Assembly (NCBI RefSeq): GCF_001613005.1
Contig: NZ_BDBN01000063.1
Location: forward strand, 1-32,570
DNA: 32,570 nucleotides
Reading direction: 5' to 3'
Origin: Nocardia nova NBRC 15556
GTDB lineage: Bacteria > Actinomycetota > Actinomycetes > Mycobacteriales > Mycobacteriaceae
Both the position numbers and the translations under genes were made by a program. This document shows, one piece after another, positions 22,501 through 29,973 of this stretch. Every line of letters starts with the position of its first letter. The stretch's first letter is position 1. A model generated the notes under the pieces. It searched no databases and was not told the DNA's origin. It was given only the letters and a program-made list of their open reading frames with translations.

Positions 22501-23432
22501 CCACCGAAGCGACACCGGAGGTTCCGGTGACCACCCAGGACCTGTCGGCGCTGGACAAGGCGCACGTGCTGGCCGGCGCGCTGCCGTGGCTGCAGAAGTT
22601 CCGCGACAAGATCGTGGTCGTCAAATACGGCGGCAACGCCATGATCGACGACACCCTCAAACACGCTTTCGCCGCCGATATGGCGTTCCTGCGCACCGTC
22701 GGCGTGCACCCGGTGGTGGTGCACGGCGGTGGCCCGCAGATCAGCGCCATGCTGAAGAAGCTGGGGCTGCAGGGCGAATTCCGCGGCGGCTTCCGCGTCA
22801 CCACCCCCGAGGTGATGGATGTGGTGCGGATGGTGCTGTTCGGTCAGGTCGGCCGGGAACTGGTCGGGCTGATCAACGCGCACGGCCCGTACGCGGTCGG
22901 CATCTCCGGTGAGGACGCGCGGCTGTTCACCGCCACCCGCCGCACCGTCACCGTCGACGGCGAGCAGACCGACATCGGCCTGGTCGGCGACGTCACCGCC
23001 GTCAACCCGGACGCGGTGCTGGATCTCGTTCGCGCCGGGCGCATTCCGGTGGTCTCGACCATCGCGCCCGATGCCGACGGCGTGGTGCACAACATCAACG
23101 CCGACACCGCCGCCGCCGCGCTGGCCCAGGGCATCGGCGCGGAGAAGCTGGTGGTACTCACCGATGTCGAAGGCCTGTACACGAATTGGCCCGACCGCTC
23201 GTCACTGACCACCCATATCGACACCGCCGCCTTGGCCGCACTGCTGCCGAGCCTGGACGCGGGCATGGTGCCGAAGATGGAGGCCTGCCTGCGCGCGGTG
23301 CAGGCCGGTGTCCCGACCGCACATGTGATCGACGGCCGGGTACCGCATGCGGTACTGCTGGAACTGTTCACCGGGGAAGGTATCGGAACGATGGTGACCC
23401 CACCCGAGACGGCAGGAACGACAACGTCATGA
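22497..23432 (+). CDS. argB: Acetylglutamate kinase
   Basis: A 311-residue amino acid kinase that phosphorylates N-acetylglutamate, usually the step under arginine feedback in organisms with the cyclic pathway. Conserved parts are IVVVKYGGNAM (phosphate-binding, Lys-Gly-Gly), PVVVHGGGPQIS, GFRVTTPEVMDVVRMVL, the block NINADTAAAALAQGI, and VVLTDVEGLY. The extension of about 20 residues before the kinase core is typical of arginine-sensitive enzymes, where it helps hexamer formation. The start overlaps the argJ stop as ATGA, and the stop overlaps the argD start in the same way. Confidence 0.96.
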   Translation: MTTEATPEVPVTTQDLSALDKAHVLAGALPWLQKFRDKIVVVKYGGNAMIDDTLKHAFAADMAFLRTVGVHPVVVHGGGPQISAMLKKLGLQGEFRGGFRVTTPEVMDVVRMVLFGQVGRELVGLINAHGPYAVGISGEDARLFTATRRTVTVDGEQTDIGLVGDVTAVNPDAVLDLVRAGRIPVVSTIAPDADGVVHNINADTAAAALAQGIGAEKLVVLTDVEGLYTNWPDRSSLTTHIDTAALAALLPSLDAGMVPKMEACLRAVQAGVPTAHVIDGRVPHAVLLELFTGEGIGTMVTPPETAGTTTS

Positions 23433-23448
23433 GCGACAACGTCATGAG
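23419..23448 (+). repeat. 15-bp tandem duplication carrying two argD start codons
   Basis: CGACAACGTCATGAG occurs twice head to tail (23419-23433 and 23434-23448). Each unit holds an in-frame ATG for argD, at 23429 and 23444, and the first also holds the argB stop. It adds five residues to the argD N-terminus if the first ATG is used. Confidence 0.85.
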
Positions 23449-24631
23449 CACAGAGCAATTGCAGCAGCGGTGGTCGTCCGCGCTGATGAACAACTACGGC
23501 ACCCCGAAGGTGGCGCTGGTGCGCGGCTCGGGCGCGGTCGTCTACGACGCCGAGGGCAACCGCTACGTCGACTTCCTGGGCGGTATCGCGGTCAACAGCC
23601 TGGGCCACGCCCATCCGGCGATCGTGGAGGCTGTCACCCAGCAACTCGGCACCCTCGGCCACGTCTCGAATCTGTATGTCAGCGAGCCGGTTCTGGAACT
23701 GGCCGAGAAGCTGCTCGCGCATTTCGGTGACGGACACGGCCGGGCGTTCTTCTGTAATTCGGGCACCGAGGCCAACGAGGCGGCGTTCAAGATCGCGCGC
23801 CTCACCGGACGGCACAAGATCGTCGCCTGTGACGAGGCCTTCCACGGCCGCACTATGGGCGCGCTCGCGCTCACCGGGCAGCCGTCGAAGCGGGCGCCGT
23901 TCGAACCGATGCCACCCGGTGTCGTGCACGTGCCTTACGGTGACGCCGCCGCGCTGGCCGCCGCGGTGGATTCCGATACCGCCGCGGTCTTCCTCGAGCC
24001 GATCATGGGGGAGAGCGGTGTGGTGGTGCCGCCGCTGGACTATCTGGCCGAGGCCCGCCGGATCACCTCCGAGCACGGCGCGCTGTTGATCCTCGACGAG
24101 GTGCAGACCGGAATCTGCCGCACCGGACCGTTTTTCGCGCATCAGGCCGTGGGCATCGTGCCCGATGTGATCACGCTGGCCAAGGGGCTGGGTGGCGGTC
24201 TGCCCATCGGCGCGGTGCTGGCGCAGGGCCGGGCGGCGGAACTGCTCACCCCCGGACTGCACGGCACCACCTTCGGCGGTAATCCGGTCAGCGCCGCGGC
24301 GGCGCTGGCGGTGCTGCGGACCATCGACGAGCAGGGGCTGGCCGCGCACGTCGAATCGGTCGGCAAAACGCTGATCGACGGCATCGAGGAACTCGGCCAT
24401 CCGCTGGTCGACCACGTGCGCGGCGCGGGGCTGCTGATCGGAATCCAACTGACCGAGGACGTTTCGGCGAAGGTCGAGGCGGCCGCGCGTGCCGCCGGCT
24501 ATCTGATCAACCCGCCGAAGCCGAATGTGATCCGGTTGGCCCCGCCGCTGATCCTGACCGAGGCACAGGCGCAGGGCTTCCTCGCCGACCTGCCCGGCAT
24601 CCTCGACGCGGCTTCCCAGGAGAGTGAGTGA
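23429..24631 (+). CDS. argD: Acetylornithine aminotransferase
   Basis: A 400-residue PLP-dependent class III aminotransferase that converts N-acetylglutamate semialdehyde to N-acetylornithine. Conserved parts are NSGTEANEAAFKIAR, the PLP-ring aspartate in ILDEVQTG (Asp223), and the Schiff-base lysine Lys252 in LAKGLGGGLPIGAV; HTTFGGNPV-type sequence follows (LHGTTFGGNPVSAAAAL). The start is ambiguous: ATG 23429 overlaps the argB stop as ATGA, and ATG 23444 lies in the second unit of a 15-bp tandem duplication; either gives a full domain. The stop overlaps the argF GTG by four bases. Confidence 0.96.
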   Translation: MSDNVMSTEQLQQRWSSALMNNYGTPKVALVRGSGAVVYDAEGNRYVDFLGGIAVNSLGHAHPAIVEAVTQQLGTLGHVSNLYVSEPVLELAEKLLAHFGDGHGRAFFCNSGTEANEAAFKIARLTGRHKIVACDEAFHGRTMGALALTGQPSKRAPFEPMPPGVVHVPYGDAAALAAAVDSDTAAVFLEPIMGESGVVVPPLDYLAEARRITSEHGALLILDEVQTGICRTGPFFAHQAVGIVPDVITLAKGLGGGLPIGAVLAQGRAAELLTPGLHGTTFGGNPVSAAAALAVLRTIDEQGLAAHVESVGKTLIDGIEELGHPLVDHVRGAGLLIGIQLTEDVSAKVEAAARAAGYLINPPKPNVIRLAPPLILTEAQAQGFLADLPGILDAASQESE

Positions 24632-25572
24632 CCATGGTGCGGCATTTCCTGCGTGACGACGACGTCACGCCCGCCGAACAGGCCGAAATCTTAGCGCTGG
24701 CAGCGGAATTGAAGGCCGCGCCGATTTCCCGTCGGCCGCTGGAGGGGCCGCGCGGGGTGGGTGTGATCTTCGAGAAGAACTCCACCCGTACCCGGTTCTC
24801 CTTCGAGATGGGCATCGCGCAACTCGGCGGGCACGCGGTGGTGGTCGACGGCCGCGACACCCAGCTGGGCCGCGAGGAAACCCTCGCCGATACCGGACGG
24901 GTGCTGTCGCGCTACGTCGACGCCGTCGTCTGGCGCACCTTCGAACAGCACCGGCTCGACGAGATGGCTTCGGCGGCAACGGTTCCGGTGGTGAACGCGC
25001 TGTCCAACGAGTTCCATCCGTGCCAGGTGCTGGCCGATCTGCTGACGTTGCGCGAATGCAGGGGCGAACTCGCCGGGCGCAAACTCACCTACTTCGGCGA
25101 CGGCGCGAACAATATGGCGCATTCGCTGCTGCTGGGCGGCGTCACCGCCGGACTGGATATCACCATCGCCGCGCCCGAGGGGTTCCAGCCGTACGACTGG
25201 GTGCTCGAGGCCGCCCGCAAGCGGGCCGCCGAAACCGGCGCCACGATCACCCTGACCGAGGATCCGGTCGCGGCGGCCACCGGCGCCGACGCCCTGGTCA
25301 CCGACACCTGGACCTCGATGGGGCAGGAGAACGACGGCCTCGACCGGGTCGGCCCGTTCCGCCCGTTCCAGCTGAACGCCGAACTGCTCGCCCATGCCGC
25401 CTCGGATGTGGTTGTGCTGCATTGCCTTCCGGCGCATCGAGGCGAGGAGATCACCGACGAGGTGCTCGACGGCCCGCACAGTGTCGTGTGGGACGAGGCC
25501 GAGAACCGGCTGCACGCGCAGAAGGCGCTGCTGGTGTGGTTGCTGGAGCGACGATCGGGCGGTGCGGCGTGA
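24628..25572 (+). CDS. argF: Ornithine carbamoyltransferase
   Basis: A 314-residue enzyme that joins carbamoyl phosphate and ornithine to give citrulline. The carbamoyl-phosphate loop STRTRFSFE (52 on), the ATCase/OTCase signature region around NALSNEFHPCQVLADLLT, the ornithine-binding part LVTDTWTSMGQE, and HCLPAHRGEEIT with its conserved Cys are all intact. Works as a cytosolic trimer. The GTG at 24628 is preferred since AGGAG lies five bases upstream and it overlaps the argD stop; ATG at 24634 is an alternative. The stop overlaps the argR GTG as GTGA. Confidence 0.96.
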   Translation: MTMVRHFLRDDDVTPAEQAEILALAAELKAAPISRRPLEGPRGVGVIFEKNSTRTRFSFEMGIAQLGGHAVVVDGRDTQLGREETLADTGRVLSRYVDAVVWRTFEQHRLDEMASAATVPVVNALSNEFHPCQVLADLLTLRECRGELAGRKLTYFGDGANNMAHSLLLGGVTAGLDITIAAPEGFQPYDWVLEAARKRAAETGATITLTEDPVAAATGADALVTDTWTSMGQENDGLDRVGPFRPFQLNAELLAHAASDVVVLHCLPAHRGEEITDEVLDGPHSVVWDEAENRLHAQKALLVWLLERRSGGAA

Positions 25573-26105
25573 GCACTGCGAGAACGAACGGGTCGGGCGC
25601 CGGATCGGAGGGTCCGCGCACCGGCCCGGCCATCGCACGCACCCGCGCCGGGCGCCAGCAGCGCATCGTGGAACTGTTGTCCGCCAACGCGGTTCGCAGC
25701 CAGACCGAGTTGGCTGCCCTGCTCGCCGACGAGGGCATCGAAACCACCCAGGCCACCCTGTCGCGTGATCTGGACGAACTCGGCGCGGTGAAACTGCGCG
25801 CCGCCGACGGTGGCGCCGGTATCTACGTCGTCCCCGAGGACGGCAGCCCTGTGCGCGGCGTCACCGGCGGCACGTCCCGGCTCTCCAAACTGCTCGGCGA
25901 CCTGCTGGTCTCCACCGACCACAGCGGCAACCTCGCTGTCCTGCGGACGCCGCCGGGTGCGGCGCACTTCCTGGCCAGCGCACTCGACCGCGCGGCACTG
26001 CCCGAAGTGGTCGGCACCATCGCCGGTGACGACACCATCGCGGTCATCGCCCGCGAACCCATGACGGGTGCCGAACTGGCCGCGAAGATCGAACATTTGG
26101 CGTAG
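25569..26105 (+). CDS. argR: Arginine repressor
   Basis: A 178-residue ArgR. Residues 1-30 form an extension rich in Gly, Ala, Thr and Arg. The DNA-binding winged helix follows: RQQRIVELLSANAVRSQTELAALLADEGIETTQATLSRDLDELGAVKLR, and the C-terminal arginine-binding, oligomerising domain ends GTIAGDDTIAVIAREP with the Gly-Asp-Asp motif that contacts arginine. With arginine bound, the hexamer represses arg promoters. It is the last gene of the argC operon (GTGA overlap with argF) and its probable sites are at 20155-20185 and 31173-31203. The next gene is convergent, so argG is not in this operon. Confidence 0.96.
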   Translation: MSTARTNGSGAGSEGPRTGPAIARTRAGRQQRIVELLSANAVRSQTELAALLADEGIETTQATLSRDLDELGAVKLRAADGGAGIYVVPEDGSPVRGVTGGTSRLSKLLGDLLVSTDHSGNLAVLRTPPGAAHFLASALDRAALPEVVGTIAGDDTIAVIAREPMTGAELAAKIEHLA

Positions 26106-26144
26106 ACGGCCGAATCGGAGATCGACCCGGCTCGGACGTCTGCT

Positions 26145-26747
26145 TCACGGCGCCAGCCCCAAGGCGGCTCGAAGCGCCGCCCGCCCGCGATCGGCCGCGC
26201 GGGGATCGTCCAGCAGTTGAATCTCCTGGTTGACCGCCATCGTGATTCCGATGACAGTGGTGACCAGTTCGTCCACCGGGCGATGGGGGCCGTCCGATTC
26301 TGCTCGGCAGGCAACGATTTCGGCTGCCAGCGCTGCGCGAGCGCCGTCCACGTACGCGCGGAGGCGATCGCGGAGCGCTCCCGGCCGGCCGTCGAGTTCG
26401 GTCGAGGCCGCGGTGACGAAACAGCCTCCGGGAAAAGGGCATTCGGCCAGATAGGCGATCCAGTTGTCGATCATCCGCCCCAACCGTTCGATGCCCGGCG
26501 GCAATCCCTCCAGCGGTGCGATCACCGCCTCGCGGAAGATCTTCCCGGCTTGTTCCAGGGCGGCGAGTTGCAGCTGTTCCCGCGAGCCGAAGGGGCCGAC
26601 GACGCCGGCCTTGCTCATCTCCAGGCTCTCGGCGAGAGATCCGATCGTCACACCCTCCAGGCCCCTCAGCGAGGCCTGCTCGACGGCGACGGAGACGATG
26701 CGCTCTCGCGTGCGAGATGCGTCGACGGCGGAACGGCGAGGTGACAT
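26145..26747 (-). CDS. TetR-family transcriptional regulator
   Basis: A 200-residue TetR regulator. The N-terminal HTH runs from about 12 to 60: SRTRERIVSVAVEQASLRGLEGVTIGSLAESLEMSKAGVVGPFGSREQLQLAAL. The recognition helix SKAGVVGPFGS departs from the common S-K-G-T-x-Y-x-H-F form. The C-terminal part (FVTAASTELDGRPGALRDRL, ITMAVNQEIQLLDDP) is the ligand-binding domain of the TetR subgroup with such a recognition helix. It is divergent from the TIGR03086-type gene, and two imperfect palindromes lie between them. A TATGCT element six bases upstream of the ATG suggests a leaderless transcript. It probably represses itself and its neighbour. Convergent with argR. Confidence 0.9.
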   Translation of the reverse strand: MSPRRSAVDASRTRERIVSVAVEQASLRGLEGVTIGSLAESLEMSKAGVVGPFGSREQLQLAALEQAGKIFREAVIAPLEGLPPGIERLGRMIDNWIAYLAECPFPGGCFVTAASTELDGRPGALRDRLRAYVDGARAALAAEIVACRAESDGPHRPVDELVTTVIGITMAVNQEIQLLDDPRAADRGRAALRAALGLAP

Positions 26748-26757
26748 CCGTTCAGCA

Positions 26758-26806
26758 TAGCGTCCGATCGTTCGCTATAGTCATTTGGCGAACGCTCGTA
26801 CGCTAA
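26758..26806. promoter_or_regulatory. Two related imperfect palindromes, probable TetR operators
   Basis: The first site is TAGCGTCCGATCGTTCGCTA (26758-26777; 8 of 10 base pairs symmetrical). The second, at 26785-26806, begins TTGGCGAACG and ends TACGCTAA (8 of 11 symmetrical). Both share a GCG(A)ACG/CGTnCGC core. The first adjoins TATGCT, the possible -10 of the TetR gene; TATAGT (26776-26781) could serve the opposite direction. Confidence 0.65.
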
Positions 26807-26824
26807 ACGATGAAAGGTGTTGTG

Positions 26825-27379
26825 ATGAGCGAACTTCTGCGGCTGGACGCGATGGCTCTGGCCCTGATCGGCCACGATGTGGTCACACTCGAGGACGCGG
26901 ATCTCACCGCGCCGACGCCGTGCGCGGGATGGAATGTCGCCGATCTGATCACGCATATGAACGAGCGGCACGAGGCGGTCAACTCCTCCGTGCTCGGGAC
27001 CTCGGCCGAATTCATCGACGATCCGCGCGCCGCGTTCGCGCACGTCACGGCCCGGTGGATCGCGGCGATCGAGCGCTCCGGTGAGGTCGTGGAACTGCCG
27101 CGGTCCGGCCCGCTCGCCACCGAACGAGTGCTGGGCATCCATCTGGTGGACATGCTCACTCACCGCTGGGACCTCGCGCGGGCGCTGCACCGTCCCTGTC
27201 CCGTCCCGCCGCGATTGACGGCGGTGGCATTGCCGATCGCCCGGTCGATCACCGCGCCCGGCAGCCCGCTCACCGGCCCCGGCGGCGCCTACCGGCCCCG
27301 GCTGGCCGAGGACGAATCACGCCCGCCACTGGACCGTATAGTCGCCCTCCTCGGCCGCGACCCGGACTGGCGCGGCTGA
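26825..27379 (+). CDS. TIGR03086-family DinB-like metal-binding protein
   Basis: A 184-residue protein of the mycothiol-dependent maleylpyruvate isomerase N-terminal (DinB-like) superfamily, TIGR03086 type. Signature parts are LTAPTPCAGWNVADLITHMN (with His44), ERHE and the second metal-ligand region HLVDMLTHRWDLARAL (His106, His113, Asp116). This four-helix bundle usually binds a divalent metal, and relatives use mycothiol or related thiols. The reaction is unknown here. ATG 26825 is preferred to 26810 because AAAGGTG lies 5-7 bases upstream and homologues begin near here. It is divergent from a TetR regulator, which likely controls it, and nearly abuts the convergent methyltransferase gene (10 bases). 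Confidence 0.87.
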   Translation: MSELLRLDAMALALIGHDVVTLEDADLTAPTPCAGWNVADLITHMNERHEAVNSSVLGTSAEFIDDPRAAFAHVTARWIAAIERSGEVVELPRSGPLATERVLGIHLVDMLTHRWDLARALHRPCPVPPRLTAVALPIARSITAPGSPLTGPGGAYRPRLAEDESRPPLDRIVALLGRDPDWRG

Positions 27380-27389
27380 GCGTCGAACG

Positions 27390-28196
27390 CTACGGCTTGC
27401 GGGCGACCGCGCCCCAGCAGTTGACCTGGGCGTCGAGCCAGGACGGGGGTTCGATGCCGGGGCGCCAGCGGTTGACCGCGACGACGCCCGGATCCAGCAG
27501 TTCGAGGCCGTCGAAGAAGGCGGCGAATTCGTCGCGGGTGCGGGCCTGCGCGTATACGGCGCTGCGGCGATACATCTCTAGCGCCCGGTCCATCCCTTCC
27601 GGGTCCAGATCGGCGGTGATGTGTGACGCGACGACGAACGAGCCGGGCGCGAGGTTGTCGAGCAGGGTCTTCAGGACGCCGGCCGGATTCTGTTCGGCGG
27701 ACAGGAAATGCAGCACCGCGACCAGGCTCAACGCCACCGGACTGGCCAGGTCGAGGGTCTCGCGCAATTCCGATGCGGCCAGGATCGCCTCGGGATCGGT
27801 GAGGTCGGCCTGAATGTAGGCGGTGCGGCCCTCGGGCGATCCCGCGAGCAGGGCACGCGCGTGTGCCAGCACCACCGGGTCGTTGTCGACGTACACCACG
27901 CGGGCCTCCGGGGCCCGCTCCTGCGCCACTTGATGCAGATTGGGTTCGGTCGGGATGCCCGTGCCGATGTCGAGGAACTGTTTCACCCCGGCATCGGCGA
28001 GGGCGTCGACCGCGCGGTGCATGAATTGCCGGTTGTGCCGGGCCGCGATCCGTACCGTCGGAAAGCCTTCCATGACCTTCTCGAGCGCGCGGCGGTCGAC
28101 TTCGTAGTTGTCCTTGCCGCCCAGTGCGTAGTCGTAGATGCGGGCACTGCTGGGCGCCTCGGCATCGGAGGTCGCACTGCTGTCGGACGCGTTCAT
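27390..28196 (-). CDS. DUF574-type S-adenosylmethionine-dependent methyltransferase
   Basis: A 268-residue protein of the SAM-dependent methyltransferase family formerly called DUF574 (PF04672), abundant in Streptomyces and Nocardia. It has the N-terminal family signature ARIYDYALGGKDNYEVDR (18-35), the SAM-binding loop FLDIGTGIPTEPNLH (74-88), and VYVDNDPVVLAHARAL (101-116). The later block SPVALSLVAVLHFL matches motif IV-VI of the fold. No substrate is known for the family. It is cytosolic. ATG 28196 has CAGGA upstream with good spacing. It is convergent with the TIGR03086 gene; the region upstream (28197-28369) is a 173-base gap without visible features. Confidence 0.9.
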   Translation of the reverse strand: MNASDSSATSDAEAPSSARIYDYALGGKDNYEVDRRALEKVMEGFPTVRIAARHNRQFMHRAVDALADAGVKQFLDIGTGIPTEPNLHQVAQERAPEARVVYVDNDPVVLAHARALLAGSPEGRTAYIQADLTDPEAILAASELRETLDLASPVALSLVAVLHFLSAEQNPAGVLKTLLDNLAPGSFVVASHITADLDPEGMDRALEMYRRSAVYAQARTRDEFAAFFDGLELLDPGVVAVNRWRPGIEPPSWLDAQVNCWGAVARKP

Positions 28197-28369
28197 CACA
28201 TTCCTGTCGGCACGGGATCGTCTCGATCGGATGGTATTCGAAATCAAGCGCTCGTGCACGGATTCCGCGTCGACCGGAAGGCGTTGCCGATCAAAGGGTT
28301 TGGGGGTCCGGAACGGCGGCCGCCGATGGCGCGGGTGACATTCCGGACCCGACGACCGAATCGGGCGAA

Positions 28370-29239
28370 TCAGCCGGCGACCGCCGGAGCGAGCACCTCC
28401 TCGCACCACTGCCGGAAACCGGTGGGGGAGTAGGACTCCGGTGTGCGAGGCGTGTCGTAGAGGCCGTCGTCGACGGCGGCCGACATATCCGCCAGCCCCT
28501 GCGCCCAGGCCGCGCTCATCCCGTGCGCCGTCAGCGATGCCGTGTAGTCGGCGGCCGAGACCTGCTGATAGCCGATCGGGCGGCCGAGTACCTCGGACAT
28601 GATGCGCGCCATATCGTTGTGCGACAGATCTTCCGGACCGCGGATCTCCACGCTGTCCTGTCCGGTCCAGGAATCGTCGAGCAGCAGCCGGGCCGCGACG
28701 GCCGCGATATCCCGTGTGGCACAGGCGGGCAACCGGTGATCGCCGGACACGGTGCCGAAGAAGGTGCCGAGGTTCCGGATCGGATCGACCTGCCGCAGCA
28801 TATTGTCCATGAATCCGGGCGGGCACAGCGACCGGTAATGCACCCCGCTGCTCTCGATCAGCGCGTCCATCGCGAAAATCGCCGAGATCTGTCCCGCCTT
28901 GCGGCCGTTGGCGCGACCGAGGCTCGAGACGGCGACGATCCGGCCGATGCTGTCGAGTGCCTCGCACAGCGGCGTCACGAATTCCAGCAGGTGACCGGGC
29001 ACGCTGGGCGCCGACGGATTCGGCGGAACCAGCCAGAACACGGTGTCGGCGCCCTTCACCGCGGCGGCGACGACCTCGCGATCGGAGGTCGATCCCTGGA
29101 CCACCTCGACCCGCTCGCGGATGTGCGGGGCCAGGCGCGCCGGATCGCGGGCGATCACCCGGATCGGCTGGTCGCTGCCGGCCACGAGATCGAGGACCTG
29201 CTGTCCGATACTGCCTGTAGGTGTGGTTACGACGATCAT
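28370..29239 (-). CDS. NAD(P)H-binding NmrA-like protein
   Basis: A 289-residue atypical short-chain dehydrogenase with an N-terminal Rossmann motif MIVVTTPTGSIGQQVLDLV (G-x-x-G type spaced TPTGSIG), then RVIARDPARL and VEVVQGSTSD, VFWLVPP and IVAVSSLGRA. The active-site YxxxK of classical SDRs is absent, as usual for NmrA/TMR-like sensors and reductases; the C-terminus YTASLTAHGMSAAWAQGLADM and VEIRGPEDLSHNDMARIMSEVLGRPI agree with that group. It may reduce a quinone or sense NADP. AGGAG six bases before the ATG supports the start. It is divergent from a TetR gene with a perfect palindrome between, so it is likely its target. Confidence 0.88.
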   Translation of the reverse strand: MIVVTTPTGSIGQQVLDLVAGSDQPIRVIARDPARLAPHIRERVEVVQGSTSDREVVAAAVKGADTVFWLVPPNPSAPSVPGHLLEFVTPLCEALDSIGRIVAVSSLGRANGRKAGQISAIFAMDALIESSGVHYRSLCPPGFMDNMLRQVDPIRNLGTFFGTVSGDHRLPACATRDIAAVAARLLLDDSWTGQDSVEIRGPEDLSHNDMARIMSEVLGRPIGYQQVSAADYTASLTAHGMSAAWAQGLADMSAAVDDGLYDTPRTPESYSPTGFRQWCEEVLAPAVAG

Positions 29240-29265
29240 GAACTACTCCTGAACGAGTGCGACGT

Positions 29266-29292
29266 AAGTAAACTACACCGTACCGTTTACTT
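29266..29292. promoter_or_regulatory. Perfect inverted repeat, probable TetR operator
   Basis: AAGTAAAC (29266-29273) and GTTTACTT (29285-29292) are exact reverse complements with an 11-base spacer. The site lies between the divergent NmrA-like and TetR genes, 27 and 20 bases from their starts respectively. The size of about 27 bp is normal for a TetR dimer site. Confidence 0.78.
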
Positions 29293-29311
29293 TGACGGAA
29301 GGGAAGACCGC

Positions 29312-29926
29312 ATGGCGAGGCGTGGTGATCGGCTGCGCGAACACATCCTGTGGACGGCCAAGGACGTCTTCCTCGAGGTGGGGTTCGAGCGGACGTCGAT
29401 GGATGTGCTGGCCGCGCGCGCCGAAACCTCGAAGCGAACCCTGTACGCGCATTTCGAGAACAAGGACGCGCTGTTCCTCGCCGTCGTCGACTTCGTGCGC
29501 GGCCTGCATCTGAACCGGCTGGGGACTCCCGAGGACTACGGTGACGACCGACTGGCCGCGGTGACCGGATACTGCGTCGGATTCCTCCGGTCGGTGGTGT
29601 GGGTCCAGTCGGTGCGCACCTGCCGGCTGGTGATCGCCGAAGCGGAGCGGGTACCGGCGGCCGCCGCCGATTTCTACGACGCCATCTTCGCGACCACCCG
29701 CCGCAATCTCACCGCATTCGTGGCGGCGAAGTGGCAGCTGCCCGAATCCGAGGCGCTCGCCGCCGTGGACGAAATCTTCTCTCTCGCAATCCATCCGCGC
29801 TTCACGGCGGTCCTGTTCGGCATCGAGGAAGCGCCGCACGAGTGGCCCGAACGGCAACCGGCCACGACCGATCCGGACCACGACCGAATTCGCCGGATCG
29901 TCACCGGAGTACTTGGAGACGCCTGA
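29312..29926 (+). CDS. TetR-family transcriptional regulator
   Basis: A 204-residue TetR regulator. The HTH is DRLREHILWTAKDVFLEVGFERTSMDVLAARAETSKRTLYAHFENKDALFLAVV (6-59), with the canonical S-K-R-T-L-Y-A-H-F recognition helix. The C-terminal part (VTGYCVGFLRSVVWVQSVRTCRLVIAEAERVP) is of the TetR_C_7/AefR-like type. A much longer frame is open upstream to 28124, but it is antisense to the NmrA-like and methyltransferase genes; the start at 29312 is correct because GGAAGGGAAG precedes it. It probably represses itself and the NmrA-like gene through the palindrome at 29266-29292. Confidence 0.92.
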   Translation: MARRGDRLREHILWTAKDVFLEVGFERTSMDVLAARAETSKRTLYAHFENKDALFLAVVDFVRGLHLNRLGTPEDYGDDRLAAVTGYCVGFLRSVVWVQSVRTCRLVIAEAERVPAAAADFYDAIFATTRRNLTAFVAAKWQLPESEALAAVDEIFSLAIHPRFTAVLFGIEEAPHEWPERQPATTDPDHDRIRRIVTGVLGDA

Positions 29927-29961
29927 CGCGTCGAGTCCGTGAATCTGTCGGTGCCCGTCCG

Positions 29962-29967
29962 TAGGGT
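29962..29967 (+). promoter_or_regulatory. Candidate -10 element of a leaderless transcript
   Basis: TAGGGT stands six bases before the ATG at 29974, with GTGAAT (29939-29944) 17 bases upstream as a possible -35. No Shine-Dalgarno is present. The same arrangement, with the same GTGAAT, is seen at argC. Confidence 0.5.
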
Positions 29968-29973
29968 GTGCGC

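Noticed and set aside
22844..24448. Minus-strand open frame of 534 codons opposite argB/argD
   Set aside because: Antisense to two clear arginine biosynthesis genes; codon-position GC bias explains the long frame.
28124..29311. Long upstream extension of the TetR gene
   Set aside because: It is antisense to the NmrA-like and methyltransferase genes, and the TetR domain with a ribosome-binding site begins at 29312.
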